The notes under the pieces are model-generated. The model made no database searches. It was given only the letters and a program-made list of their open reading frames with translations, and was not told where the DNA came from. Both the position numbers and the translations under genes were made by a program. Source: JADKIH01 sp031385005 (GTDB lineage: Bacteria > Bacteroidota > Bacteroidia > AKYH767-A > 2013-40CM-41-45). From it: DNA of 64,000 nt. Of this stretch, positions 33,132 to 42,598 are shown piece after piece (the first letter of the stretch is position 1; each line of letters begins with the position of its first letter). The stretch is taken from NCBI GenBank assembly GCA_031385005.1, contig JANNBB010000029.1, positions 1 to 64,000 of the forward strand. The letters run 5' to 3'.

Positions 33132-34202
33132 TTATCTTTGAGTTGTGTTTATCCAACCGAGAACAACCGACTGGTTTCCCTTCTGACAAATCAGTCCAAA
33201 ACCGTCTTCATTTAACATTGAATAATTGCCGGTATAAATTTTCTTGTCGTTTAAATAATAGTTTAATTCGACGCCGTTTCGTGCGACTTCTATAACATCA
33301 TACTGGTTGTTTCCTAAAAGCAGGTTGGTGTTTTTCCAGTCGTCGGTTTGAATTATTTCCCGGCCATCTGCTTTGTTTCCTATTCTAAATTTTCCGTCTG
33401 ACCGAATCATGAAATAAGAAAAATTGTTGTCATCTTTATAGTCAAAGACCATACCGTATCCCGCTTCGGGCTTACCGGAATCTTTTTTAATGCCAATTCT
33501 AAAACTAAAATAGCTTTTTGCATTTAAAGGGATATCGACAATTGCTATGGCATCTTGTTGTGAATTGTTATATATGAACATTCCGGTGTCCTGCATAATG
33601 TAACACTTAAGCCCCTCGCCCACTGGCATTTTCCAGTCGTATGGGTTTCCGGTAGCTTGAAAGTTATCATAAAAATTATCGTACTTGACAAATCCCATAC
33701 TAAAAAACTCTCTCTTCTTGTCGATTATAACCCCTTGTTTATAATTGCCTTTTATTTTATAGTTTCCGTTTTCATAAAAAGTAGCATACTCGCCATCAAG
33801 AGCTCCTTTGTCATAATGAGCAATTGACTTTATCACTCCGTTTTCATACCAGGTTTTTTTCTCGCCTTGTAATTTACTATTAACATAATTTGACTCTGTA
33901 ACTAGTTGTCCTTTTTTTGAATACCATCTTGCAACACCGTTTGTCGAGTCGCGGTGAGGGTCTATCGTATCAACATATAGTTTTGTGGCCTCGTATTGCA
34001 CCTTGCCATTCATATAATAGTCTCGCACAAGGCCAATTGGTTTATTGAATGAGTCGTAATTAATAATACGATAATATTCCGCTTCTTTACGATCAAATGT
34101 TTTCGTCCAATTTTTTTTGAAATAAAGTGTGACGGATTTTTGTCCATAAGATGAGAAGAGATTAAAAAATAGAAATAAAAAAATTGCAGATATTCTGATC
34201 AT
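33132..34202 (-). CDS. YwqK/MORN-repeat protein with LamG-like C-terminal domain
   Basis: The 356-residue protein has a signal peptide (1-20). From about 55 to 180 there are short repeats of the form G-x-x-x-x-W/F-Y-x-N-G (for example GVARWYSKKGQLVTESNYVN, GEKKTWYENGVIKSIAHYDK, GEYATFYENGNYKIKGNYKQ). These are YwqK/MORN-like strands. From 190 to the end the protein is beta-rich with FSYFMIRSDGKFRIGNKADG and KKIYTGNYSMLNEDGFGLIC, resembling a LamG/DUF1080 carbohydrate-binding jelly roll. It is exported and may bind surface polymers. It is 80 bp downstream of a longer MORN protein on the same strand. Confidence 0.7.
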   Translation of the reverse strand: MIRISAIFLFLFFNLFSSYGQKSVTLYFKKNWTKTFDRKEAEYYRIINYDSFNKPIGLVRDYYMNGKVQYEATKLYVDTIDPHRDSTNGVARWYSKKGQLVTESNYVNSKLQGEKKTWYENGVIKSIAHYDKGALDGEYATFYENGNYKIKGNYKQGVIIDKKREFFSMGFVKYDNFYDNFQATGNPYDWKMPVGEGLKCYIMQDTGMFIYNNSQQDAIAIVDIPLNAKSYFSFRIGIKKDSGKPEAGYGMVFDYKDDNNFSYFMIRSDGKFRIGNKADGREIIQTDDWKNTNLLLGNNQYDVIEVARNGVELNYYLNDKKIYTGNYSMLNEDGFGLICQKGNQSVVLGWINTTQR

Positions 34203-34282
34203 ATTTAAAATTTTTTATTTAAAAAAAACGGTTTTTTAACAATTGAATCTTACGTTTTTTCTATTCGTCTTAAGATTCTTTA

Positions 34283-35821
34283 TTATTCTCCACCCGGCGG
34301 CACCGCCTCACTGTCAATTTTTTTCTCCACCCCACTTGCATAGGTAAGTTTTACAACCTCCGCGCCTCCTTCATCATAAATAGTCCAAACACCGTCCGGA
34401 AGCCCTAAGCGGAAATTTCTTACTTCACGTAATTTTCCCGATGGCCAATAATATTTATGTGTGCCGCTCTCTTCTCCTTCAATATAATCTCCTTCAAAAG
34501 CCAACACTCCATTTAAATAATATTGTTTCCAGATGCCATCTTCTTTTCCCTCTACAAAAGACCCTTGCGCCACGTATTCTCCAATCCTGTATTTCCAATC
34601 TCCCTCTTGTAACCCATCAACATAATTCCCTTCTGCCATTACACCGCCGTCAACATCGTATTCTTTCATCTGGCCATCTTCTTTCCCTTCTTTATAGCTT
34701 TCTTCTCTGCGCAAACTCCCGTTTGGATAATACCAGGTCCAGGGGCCATTCGGCTTTCCGCTTACATAAGCACCGGTTTGCTCGAGCGAATCGTTCTCAT
34801 AAGAAAACTTCCATACACCCTCTCTTTTACCATCAACATAATTTCCAATCGCGCGCAAGCGTCCGCTTTCATAAAACTCTTTCCACTCTCCCTGCTCTCT
34901 TCCTTGATTGTCCATCCTTCCTTGTCGCAACAACCTCCCCATGGAAAAAACCTTTGCGCTGTCAATATTTCCCTTGTCGTCATACTGACGAAAAACACCT
35001 TCGGGTACACCCTTCTTATATGTCCCTACTATTTTCGTTGCTCCTGTCGGATAATATTTTCTTTTGATTTCAAATTTATCTTTGTCCTCCGCAGTGGTTT
35101 GAATTAACTCCCCCATTCTATATTCTTCTTTTTTTATCACCCTTCCATCCATCGAATACTCTTTAAAAATTCCATTCTTCTTGTCGTCCTTGTAAGTACC
35201 GTCTGTTTTTATCTGATCAATTTCATAATACTCTCTATAGACACCCTGTCTCATTCCGCCTTTGTCTACTCTGTTAATTTTTTCTTCTTTCTGAAAGTAT
35301 CCATTCTTATAGTTCGTAACCGTAATCAACGTTCCACTCGAATTGTATTCTCTCGACAATCCGTTTTCAACACCATTTACATAGGGAACAAGACGAATCA
35401 ATCTCCCTTCTTCATCGTAAGATTTAAACGGTCCGTTTTTCACACTCATCGAATCCGTTTCTTCTGTTTGCAATATTCCATTTGGATAAAAAGTTTTTTG
35501 AACACCGTCTTTTAATCCTTCCTTGTAGTTATATAAAGCGGTTACGACTCCCGAATCACTGTAAAACTTCCACAGACTGTCTAATTTAAAACCCTTTCTG
35601 TTTCCTTCGGATTTTTTTTGTCCGGTTTCATAATAACTAATCCAGTATCCATCCGGCTTGCCTTTTAACAACGACCCTTCGCTGGAAATTTTTCCATTTG
35701 GAAAATAAAACTTCTTATAGCCGTCTTGTTCGCCCGCTTTAATTACCGGGTCCTGAGCCGAAGCATTAAAATAACTTGCCAATAAATAAATGATAATTTT
35801 AAAATACTTTTTACAAACCAT
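34283..35821 (-). CDS. YwqK/MORN-repeat exported protein
   Basis: The 512-residue protein has a signal peptide (1-22, ending ASAQ). Nearly the whole mature part is made of about 20 tandem strands of 23-24 residues with the pattern DGxWxxYYxxGxLxxxGxYxxGKxx (examples at about 55-80, 335-360 and 405-430). This is a long YwqK/MORN superhelix, often annotated as toxin-antitoxin YwqK antitoxin, although the repeat alone does not show that role. Its start overlaps the NadA stop by 11 bases, so expression is coupled with nadA. No partner toxin is visible in the neighbourhood. Confidence 0.75.
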   Translation of the reverse strand: MVCKKYFKIIIYLLASYFNASAQDPVIKAGEQDGYKKFYFPNGKISSEGSLLKGKPDGYWISYYETGQKKSEGNRKGFKLDSLWKFYSDSGVVTALYNYKEGLKDGVQKTFYPNGILQTEETDSMSVKNGPFKSYDEEGRLIRLVPYVNGVENGLSREYNSSGTLITVTNYKNGYFQKEEKINRVDKGGMRQGVYREYYEIDQIKTDGTYKDDKKNGIFKEYSMDGRVIKKEEYRMGELIQTTAEDKDKFEIKRKYYPTGATKIVGTYKKGVPEGVFRQYDDKGNIDSAKVFSMGRLLRQGRMDNQGREQGEWKEFYESGRLRAIGNYVDGKREGVWKFSYENDSLEQTGAYVSGKPNGPWTWYYPNGSLRREESYKEGKEDGQMKEYDVDGGVMAEGNYVDGLQEGDWKYRIGEYVAQGSFVEGKEDGIWKQYYLNGVLAFEGDYIEGEESGTHKYYWPSGKLREVRNFRLGLPDGVWTIYDEGGAEVVKLTYASGVEKKIDSEAVPPGGE

Positions 35822-36800
35822 GCTGTTTCGATATTTCTAACATTTTCCTTATTGGCTTCAACGCTTTAATACGAAGTTCTTCCGGCAAATTAAGTTCGGG
35901 CTGCTCATATTTCAAACAAAGATATAATTTCTCCAGTGTATTTAGTTTCATGTGTGGACAATCGTTGCAGGCACAGGAGTTATTCGGTGGAGCAGGAATA
36001 AATGTCTTATCGGGTGACGCCTTAATCATCTGGTGAAGAATTCCTGTTTCCGTCGCAACTATAAACTCCTTGCCTTTACTTGTCTTCGTGTAATTTAATA
36101 AACCGGTCGTTGATCCAATAAAATCTGCCACATCTAACACCGGCTGTTCACATTCCGGATGCGCAATAATTTTAGCATTTGGGTTTCTCGCTTTTAGTTT
36201 AGTGATTTTTTCAAGCGAAAATATTTCATGTACCATACATGCTCCATCCCATAACACCATATCTCTTCCCGTCTTTTTCGCAATATATCTTCCCAGGTTT
36301 CTATCCGGTGCAAATATTATCGGCTGTGACTTTGGAACACTTTCAACAATTACCGCTGCATTGGATGAAGTACAAATAATGTCACTCATCGCTTTTATTT
36401 CCGCCGAACAATTGATGTATGAAATAACAATGTGATCCGGATGTTTTAGTTTGAATGCTGCAAACTTTTCAGGTGGACAAGAGTCGGATAAAGAGCAACC
36501 GGCACGTAAATCCGGCAAAACAACTTTTTTATCCGGATTCAATATTTTCGCCGTTTCTGCCATAAAATGAACACCGGCAAAAACAATTATTTTAGCTGTT
36601 GTTTTTTCCGCTTGTTGAGCAAGGCCCAAACTGTCTCCGATAAAATCGGCCACGTCCTGTATATCAGCGTCCTGGTAATAATGGGCAAGTATAATCGCAT
36701 TTTTTTCTTTCTTCAGTCGTGCAATCTCGGCAAATAAATCCAATCGCGGATCAATCTCCATTTCCAACCAACCCCTCTTTTCAATTTCAACATCATTCAT
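35811..36800 (-). CDS. nadA: Quinolinate synthase
   Basis: The 329-residue protein is NadA, which joins iminoaspartate and dihydroxyacetone phosphate to make quinolinate for NAD. Substrate-loop motifs are AIILAHYYQDADIQDVADFIGDSLGLAQ, FAGVHFMAETAKIL and HPECEQPVLDVADFIGSTTG. The cysteine ligands of the 4Fe-4S cluster are in RAGCSLSDSCPPE, the HPECEQP segment, and NSCACNDCPHM near the C-terminus. The length is normal. nadB and nadC are not in the window. Its 3' end overlaps the start of the MORN gene by 11 bases. Confidence 0.93.
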   Translation of the reverse strand: MNDVEIEKRGWLEMEIDPRLDLFAEIARLKKEKNAIILAHYYQDADIQDVADFIGDSLGLAQQAEKTTAKIIVFAGVHFMAETAKILNPDKKVVLPDLRAGCSLSDSCPPEKFAAFKLKHPDHIVISYINCSAEIKAMSDIICTSSNAAVIVESVPKSQPIIFAPDRNLGRYIAKKTGRDMVLWDGACMVHEIFSLEKITKLKARNPNAKIIAHPECEQPVLDVADFIGSTTGLLNYTKTSKGKEFIVATETGILHQMIKASPDKTFIPAPPNNSCACNDCPHMKLNTLEKLYLCLKYEQPELNLPEELRIKALKPIRKMLEISKQHGL

Positions 36801-37289
36801 ATTAATAATATATTTTTTAATTTAAATTTAAATTCTACTACTATTATTAGCCTGTTGGTATTGTTGGTAGTATTCAGTCAAAAGACTTGACTTTACCTTT
36901 ATACACAAAAGACGAAGAGTAATTAACAAGTTATAAAATTACAAAATATTGAAACAGAAACGAATTCCCTTTTTAATGAGCTTTGTGTATAAGATATCAA
37001 ATGATAACTTTCTTTCTTTTTGGCGTTAACAAGTCAGTATTTATTGTTTGAAAGTAAAAATTGAAAAAGACAAGTTTGTCTTGCTTATCTCAGATTGTTA
37101 CCCATACTGCCGGTTTATCAACAAAGCAATAAATTTTTATCAGTACTTAGTAACAGCAGGAAACGATATACACCCTTTTTCTGTTCATAAACTGTTTCTT
37201 ATGCGACTTAAAATCAGTGTGAAAAATTAGAAACAATCGGCGATGTTGAAAACAATTTAAGTACATTTGTTTCAGTTTAACATACTTAG
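36801..37289. other. Intergenic region between nadA and rpiB
   Basis: No gene is supported. On the plus strand a short open stretch ends SKDLTLPLYTKDEE then stop at about 36921; it includes the 21-bp inverted repeat 36908-36928 shared with 30211-30231. A TACATTTG at 37261-37268 could be a -7 element for rpiB, but the best TTG is only 13 bases upstream, so the promoter call is weak. The rest is AT-rich. Confidence 0.4.
36908..36928 (+). repeat. 21-bp exact inverted repeat, copy 2
   Basis: This copy begins AAAGACGAAGAGTAATT and is the exact reverse complement of 30211-30231. The two copies bracket a 6.7-kb segment of small genes (GNAT, LOG, MORN, nadA). Confidence 0.7.
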
Positions 37290-37730
37290 ATGAGCAAAGC
37301 TAAAATAGCTCTTGGATGCGACCACGCCGGTTTTGATTATAAAGAAGCCATAAAGAGCAGGTTAGAGGACGCCGGTTATGTCGTTAAGGATTATGGGACG
37401 TTTTCAAAAGACTCCGTCGATTATCCGGATTTTGTTCACCCTGTCGCAAATAGCATAGAAAACAAAGAGAATGATTTAGGTATCCTGTTTTGCGGTAGCG
37501 CAAACGGTGTTGCCATTACCGCTAATAAGCACCAACACATTCGTGCCGCAATTGCCTGGAAAAATGAAATTGCCGAACTCGCAAGAAAACACAACAATGC
37601 CAATATCCTTTGCTTGCCATCCCGGTTTATTAGTCTGGAAGAAGCAAATGAATTTGTTTTTACTTTTTTAAGTACTCCTTTTGAAGCCGGCCGTCACGCC
37701 CTTCGCGTGAAAAAAATATCCATTGGCTAA
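37290..37730 (+). CDS. rpiB: Ribose-5-phosphate isomerase B
   Basis: The 146-residue protein is of RpiB/LacA type. It has GCDHAGFDYKE at the N-terminus, DYGTFSKDSVDYPDFVHPVA, the active-site loop GILFCGSANGVAITANKHQHIRAA with the catalytic cysteine in FCGS, and a terminal arginine-rich end (GRHALRVKKIS). It interconverts ribose 5-phosphate and ribulose 5-phosphate in the cytoplasm. It is followed six bases later by an M28 peptidase gene with which it may share a message. Confidence 0.9.
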   Translation: MSKAKIALGCDHAGFDYKEAIKSRLEDAGYVVKDYGTFSKDSVDYPDFVHPVANSIENKENDLGILFCGSANGVAITANKHQHIRAAIAWKNEIAELARKHNNANILCLPSRFISLEEANEFVFTFLSTPFEAGRHALRVKKISIG

Positions 37731-37736
37731 TATTAC

Positions 37737-39248
37737 ATGCGCTACTGTCTTCTTGTTTTACTTTTTAGTTCACAATTTTGTTTTTCACAAGATGCTCGTC
37801 TGTTTTATTCACAGCAGATATCAGAGGATACTTTAAAAAAAACAGTATTCATTCTTGCGTCTGACTCATTAGAAGGCCGGGAAACAGGAAAGAAGGGTCA
37901 AAAAAGAGCGGCTCTTTTTTTGGCTTCTATATATAATGAACTTCAATTAACTCGCATGGGAGTAGTCGGGGGATCGTCGGATAACAGGAGTTTATCCGGG
38001 TCTTTTTTTCAAAAACACCCCATAACCCTTAAAAGTAATAAAAGCAGAAACCTATCAATTAACGGAAAAAATTTTCTCTTTGGAAAGGATTTTTATTATG
38101 ATCTCCCTGGTGCGGACACCATCTTGTTTTTTAATTCAATCCTGTTTGTGGGGTCCGGTGATTGCTCTCAAACAGATCGCATTTCAAAAAGATTAAAAAA
38201 CAATGAGAGGCCGAACGTTATGTTTTTTGAAGTAAATAAAGATAAAACAAATTGCCTGCTTAACGAATTAGACAAACAAAAAATTCGTCCCGCAGTCGTC
38301 TTTATTATTTCTCCAAACGAAAACATACAAGAAGATTTCATGAAAGACTCCGGATTAATCCCCCGGCACAACTTTCTTGTTCTTAAGGTTTCTAAAACAG
38401 CGGCGGAAGAGTTTTTTCAAAAAGGAATCCTCACCAAGTTGATAGAAAAATCAACAAGAAAAAATAAGCGGATATTTAAAAACCGCGAGTGCGAATCGTC
38501 CTTAGCTCTGCTGGACAATACCGACGAGTTGTCCGGACAAAATGTTATTGCACTTATTCCCGGTACAGACACACTAAACGAAACGGTCGTCATTTCTTCT
38601 CACTACGATCACCTCGGAATAAGAGACTCTTCAATTTATTTTGGCGCAGACGATAATGCCAGCGGAACATCAGCCGTAATCGAAATGGCGAGAATTTTTA
38701 CTGAAGCAAAAAAGAATGGCCACCCCCCGCGACGCAACATCTTATTCTTAAATGTAAGCGGCGAAGAAAAAGGACTTCTGGGATCCTCCTGGTTTGTAGA
38801 TCATCCCCCCATTCCATTAAAAAACATGGTCGCTAATGTAAACATTGACATGATCGGTCGTACAGACCAACACCACGACAGCATAGGCGAAACCGAATAT
38901 GTTTACATTATCGGGGCTGACATGACCAGCAGTGAATTGAAAACTATAAACGAGGAACAAAACAGCATTGGACCCAAGCTCGTTTTGGATTATACATATA
39001 ACACCAAAGACGATCCCAACAGGTATTACCAACGAAGCGACCACTATAATTTTCTAAAAAATCAAATTCCAATAATCTTTTATTTCAATGGCGCCCATGT
39101 AGACTATCATCAACCAACCGATACGTCGGATAAGATTAATTTTAGTCTGTTAAAAAAGCGGGCACAACTTGCATTTCTAACCGCTTGGGAGTTGGCGAAT
39201 CGTGAAAAAAGACCGGTAATTGACAAAATAGATGAATCGGGGCAATGA
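37737..39248 (+). CDS. Exported M28-family metallopeptidase
   Basis: The 503-residue protein has a signal peptide (1-18, ending CFSQ). The M28 zinc ligands are in SHYDHLG (His), GADDNASGTSAVIEM (bridging Asp), NVSGEEKGLLGSSWF (catalytic Glu-Glu), NIDMIGR (Asp) and a late histidine in NGAHVDYHQPTDTSDKI. An apical/PA-like insertion covers about 95-250. It is probably a periplasmic or outer-membrane aminopeptidase. It starts a run of exported proteins (39271, 39794, 41401). Confidence 0.85.
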   Translation: MRYCLLVLLFSSQFCFSQDARLFYSQQISEDTLKKTVFILASDSLEGRETGKKGQKRAALFLASIYNELQLTRMGVVGGSSDNRSLSGSFFQKHPITLKSNKSRNLSINGKNFLFGKDFYYDLPGADTILFFNSILFVGSGDCSQTDRISKRLKNNERPNVMFFEVNKDKTNCLLNELDKQKIRPAVVFIISPNENIQEDFMKDSGLIPRHNFLVLKVSKTAAEEFFQKGILTKLIEKSTRKNKRIFKNRECESSLALLDNTDELSGQNVIALIPGTDTLNETVVISSHYDHLGIRDSSIYFGADDNASGTSAVIEMARIFTEAKKNGHPPRRNILFLNVSGEEKGLLGSSWFVDHPPIPLKNMVANVNIDMIGRTDQHHDSIGETEYVYIIGADMTSSELKTINEEQNSIGPKLVLDYTYNTKDDPNRYYQRSDHYNFLKNQIPIIFYFNGAHVDYHQPTDTSDKINFSLLKKRAQLAFLTAWELANREKRPVIDKIDESGQ

Positions 39249-39270
39249 TAAATTATCTATTTTTGATGTG

Positions 39271-39783
39271 ATGAAAACAATCTTACTACTATTTCTACTT
39301 GCAATATTTAACACGGCAGTCCCGGCCCAAGATGTGAAACTCAACAAAGACTCGCTTGAAAAATATTTTAATAGCAGCTCAGTAAAAATGGATCCCATCG
39401 AAGGAATCTGGAATGTTTCAACAACGCAAGAGTCTTACCGTTACGACACATTGTTAAGCGTCACTGTTCCGGCTATCGAATCTGTCGTTGCCATAGTCAG
39501 AAAGGAAGATCGGTTTCAGTCATATTGCATCTCCGGTGAGCAGCCAACCGCTCAGTTTTTTGCCACAGACGTTGCCGGTGTTTACATGTATCAGAATTAT
39601 TTTCCATCATTTGATCTCTATACTAAAAAACAAGCCCTTATTTGTAAGGCAAACGAAATCGAATACGTGTTTGATCTTCCTGCCGACTACATTAAAAAAA
39701 CACAAGGCGCAAATTTTAAAACAGGAACCCGCATAGTAAATATTCTTAAATGGACGAGAGTTCGGCCGGAGTCAAAAAACTAA
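39271..39783 (+). CDS. Hypothetical secreted protein
   Basis: I choose the ATG at 39271 because it places a clean signal peptide (1-20, MKTILLLFLLAIFNTAVPAQ) at the N-terminus. An earlier start would overlap the M28 gene and prepend unstructured residues. The 170-residue protein has a mature part with SSVKMDPIEGIWNVSTTQES and TRIVNILKWTRVRP strands, suggesting a small beta fold. No function is known. It sits between the M28 peptidase (22 bp) and the subtilase (10 bp), so it is probably in the same operon. Confidence 0.65.
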   Translation: MKTILLLFLLAIFNTAVPAQDVKLNKDSLEKYFNSSSVKMDPIEGIWNVSTTQESYRYDTLLSVTVPAIESVVAIVRKEDRFQSYCISGEQPTAQFFATDVAGVYMYQNYFPSFDLYTKKQALICKANEIEYVFDLPADYIKKTQGANFKTGTRIVNILKWTRVRPESKN

Positions 39784-39793
39784 CAATACATAA

Positions 39794-41392
39794 ATGAAAA
39801 TTTCCGGCACGCTTATACTCGCCTTGCTTTTTTTTGCAAGAGCCGGAGCGGTAGAAAAATATTGGATAACGTTTACAGATAAGCACGACGTTAGTTTTGA
39901 TCCCCTTCTTTATTTTAGCAAAAGAACAATTGACCAACGACTGTTATATAATATCCCCGTTAATGACAGCTCAGATTATCCGCTAAACGAATCCTATCTT
40001 TCACGCATTTCCGGACTTGTAGACTCCGTTTCTTTCGCAAGCCGCTGGCTGAATGGAGTTGCGGTTTATACCGATGAAGTAAAAATCAAAACGATAAACG
40101 ATTTACCTTTCGTGAAAAGTGTTTCATCAATGTCGAATACAAAATTGTTTATCAGTTTTTCAAAAAAGAATTCACCCGGCTATAAAAGCAAATATGAAAA
40201 AGAGCTGCTGAAGTACCAGCTCCTTAGACTCGAAGGCGACTCGTTTATTGTAAAAGGATTTGATGGCACCGGCATTCGAATCGCCGTTTTTGATGCCGGC
40301 TTTCCCAATGTTGACAAACACCCCGCCTTTGAAACAATCCGAAAAAACAAAAAAATTATCGCCACTTACGATTTTGTAAAACACACAGAAAATGTTTTCA
40401 AATTTCACTGGCATGGAACCGCCACGCTTTCTTGTATCGTGGGTAAAACTGACTCTGCCAATATCGGCCTGGCTACCGGCGCCGAACTCTTGTTAGCCCG
40501 TACAGAAAATGGCGCCAGCGAAAGGTTTTCAGAAGAAGAAAACTGGCTCGCCGCCGCGGAGTGGGCCGATAAGTTAGGGGCAAACATTATTAGTAGTTCA
40601 TTGGGCTACACAGAATATCGTTATTTCAATAATCAAATGGACGGCCACACAAGTTTGATTGCCTGGGCAGCAACCGTTGCCGCATCAAAAGGCATACTTG
40701 TGGTGAATGCTGCAGGTAATGAATGCAACAACAACTGGCATTACATCGTTACTCCCGGTGACGCCGACAGTGTTCTTACTGTTGGCGGAACCGACCCGGA
40801 AACAGATTTTCACATTTCTTTTAGCTCACTTGGACCATCCAGTAATGGCAAGTTGAAGCCAAACGTAAGCGCCCCCGGCCATGTTGTTGCAGCATATAAA
40901 AACAAACTTGTACAAGTTTCCGGCACCTCTTTTTCTACACCCCTCATCGCAGGTTTTGCAGCATGCGCTTGGCAATCGCACAAACAATGGACTAACATGG
41001 ATCTTTTTAATGCCATCGAAAAATCGTCTCATCTTTATCCTTATTACGATTATGCCCACGGATTCGGAATTCCTCAGGCAAGTCGGATTCTTGCAACTCC
41101 AATAGAAACAGAACCAACATTCGATTTCGTAATTATTAACAACGATATTAAAGTTGTTCTAAGAGAACAATTTTCTTATCCGGATACAGAAGAGGCCCTT
41201 GGATATACAGCCCACAGAAATTTCTATTATAAGGTAGAAGATAAAAACGGATCCATTTTGAGATATTCCACCCTTTTGGCTGAAGGTAAAGAAATGTTAC
41301 ACCTCCTCGAAGAGCAGTTTCAGAACGGAGACGTGCTGACCGTTCACTTTGAGGGCTACACAAGAGCACTTAATTTTCCATTAGAGAAATAA
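39794..41392 (+). CDS. Subtilisin-like serine protease (S8)
   Basis: The 532-residue protein has a signal peptide (1-20) and a propeptide-like region (25-140). The S8 catalytic domain has D167 (IRIAVFDAGFP), H207 (HWHGTATLSCIVG), oxyanion N309 (NAAGNECNN) and S379 (VSGTSFSTPLIAGFAACAW). The last 110 residues form a small beta-rich extension; no T9SS sorting motif is seen, so it may remain periplasmic or use another route. It shares its operon with the M28 peptidase and two small exported proteins. Confidence 0.88.
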   Translation: MKISGTLILALLFFARAGAVEKYWITFTDKHDVSFDPLLYFSKRTIDQRLLYNIPVNDSSDYPLNESYLSRISGLVDSVSFASRWLNGVAVYTDEVKIKTINDLPFVKSVSSMSNTKLFISFSKKNSPGYKSKYEKELLKYQLLRLEGDSFIVKGFDGTGIRIAVFDAGFPNVDKHPAFETIRKNKKIIATYDFVKHTENVFKFHWHGTATLSCIVGKTDSANIGLATGAELLLARTENGASERFSEEENWLAAAEWADKLGANIISSSLGYTEYRYFNNQMDGHTSLIAWAATVAASKGILVVNAAGNECNNNWHYIVTPGDADSVLTVGGTDPETDFHISFSSLGPSSNGKLKPNVSAPGHVVAAYKNKLVQVSGTSFSTPLIAGFAACAWQSHKQWTNMDLFNAIEKSSHLYPYYDYAHGFGIPQASRILATPIETEPTFDFVIINNDIKVVLREQFSYPDTEEALGYTAHRNFYYKVEDKNGSILRYSTLLAEGKEMLHLLEEQFQNGDVLTVHFEGYTRALNFPLEK

Positions 41393-41400
41393 ACACACGA

Positions 41401-42099
41401 ATGAAAACACTATTCATCTTAATTTTTGTTTTTTGTTTTGCCTCCGCTCAGTCACAAACCGTTCTGCTCGACGTAGATCGAAAACAAGAACAGCGCCGGC
41501 CGGAATCCGGTCCAAACACAAAAACGTTTTCACATGCTTTTTTTCGTTTTGGTGCTGTCGCATCCGGCGATTTTGAGGGCGCACGTATCGCTTATGGAAG
41601 TTCTTTAAATCTTGCCGTCGGTGCCAGAAAAAAATATAAAATAACCCGGGCAATATCTGCCGGTTATGATCTGGAAATTAACTACACCGATTATAAACTA
41701 CTTCAGCGAAAAGGAAAAATTCTTCCCGACACAATTCTCTTCAACAAATCCGAACGCCTCGATTTTGCCGGCCCCGGACTCGGTTTCTTTACCAGAATAA
41801 ATTTTGATCCCCAACGCGGCAATACGCTTGGAGGTTATCTGGACATAGGAATCGTCGGACTGTGGAATGCATCGATCAAAAGAATTACTAAAAACAAATT
41901 GCCCGATGGCACACTGGTAAAAACCGTTATAAAAAATCTTACTTATGTAAACGACATCGACGCCAAGCTAATTGCCCGAATTGGAAGAAATCACTTTTCT
42001 CTCTATGCATCATATAGACTAACCGAATATTTTAAACCATCTTTTAATTACCCCGACCTGCCAAGAGTTGTGATTGGAATCGAAGCCGCCGCATTTTAA
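41401..42099 (+). CDS. Outer-membrane beta-barrel protein
   Basis: The 232-residue protein has a signal peptide (1-18, ending AQSQ). The mature part has about eight amphipathic strands (for example YSLNLAVGARKKYKITRAIS and HFSLYASYRLTEYFKPSFN) and ends in an aromatic strand (IGIEAAAF), as outer-membrane barrels do. No substrate or partner is recognised. It follows the subtilase by 9 bp and is the last gene before the 42220 gene, so it closes the exported-protein operon. Confidence 0.7.
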   Translation: MKTLFILIFVFCFASAQSQTVLLDVDRKQEQRRPESGPNTKTFSHAFFRFGAVASGDFEGARIAYGSSLNLAVGARKKYKITRAISAGYDLEINYTDYKLLQRKGKILPDTILFNKSERLDFAGPGLGFFTRINFDPQRGNTLGGYLDIGIVGLWNASIKRITKNKLPDGTLVKTVIKNLTYVNDIDAKLIARIGRNHFSLYASYRLTEYFKPSFNYPDLPRVVIGIEAAAF

Positions 42100-42219
42100 A
42101 TTCGACACTTTTCGGTTATGAACACTAGCGGTTAATAACCTCAAACAATACTTTAATTGTTAGGAAACCTTTCAGCCCTCTAATCGGTTAAATTTGATAA
42201 TTACACTAACCGGATCATC

Positions 42220-42456
42220 ATGGCCCTGTCAAAACTACAGAAAGGCGAATTGGATCGACTGAGTATGAAGTTAAAAAAACTCGAAAACCAACTAAACATC
42301 AACAACATTGATCTTGATGTGTTTATGTCCGATTACACGGAAAACGGATATGAGATTTATGCAACAGAAAAAATCAGCATGGATCCCCATAAACGAAAAC
42401 AGATTTTCGAACAAAGCGAAAAAATAAAATCAAAAAACACAATCAATAAGACATAG
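42220..42456 (+). CDS. Small hypothetical protein
   Basis: The 78-residue protein is helical, with an N-terminal amphipathic helix (LQKGELDRLSMKLKKLENQL) and a lysine-rich C-terminus. No domain is recognised. It is followed after 25 bp by a clear terminator and has 120 bp of upstream space, so it can be a separate transcript. Such small cytoplasmic proteins of unknown role are common in Bacteroidota. Confidence 0.55.
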   Translation: MALSKLQKGELDRLSMKLKKLENQLNINNIDLDVFMSDYTENGYEIYATEKISMDPHKRKQIFEQSEKIKSKNTINKT

Positions 42457-42481
42457 CCACAACCATTTGGCAGCGATAATC

Positions 42482-42510
42482 AGCCCCTGTATTATTGGGG
42501 CTTTTTCATT
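42482..42510 (+). terminator. Rho-independent terminator
   Basis: AGCCCC (42482-42487) pairs with GGGGCT (42497-42502) across a 9-base loop, followed by TTTTC. It lies 26 bases after the 42220-42456 gene and before the nuo promoter. Confidence 0.8.
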
Positions 42511-42550
42511 TCGATTACCATAGATTATTTCTATTACAATACATCCAACC

Positions 42551-42581
42551 TTGTCATTTGTACTATATAATTATACTTTTG
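42551..42581 (+). promoter_or_regulatory. Promoter of nuoLMN
   Basis: TTG at 42551-42553 is followed after 20 bases by TACTTTTG at 42574-42581, the Bacteroidota TTG / TAnnTTTG pattern. The nuoL ATG is at 42599, so the leader is about 10 bases. Confidence 0.7.
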
Positions 42582-42598
42582 CCTTCGCTATTTAGTAA

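Noticed and set aside
37048..37230. 60-residue frame upstream of rpiB
   Set aside because: No recognisable signal, domain or promoter; it lies in an AT-rich intergenic region.
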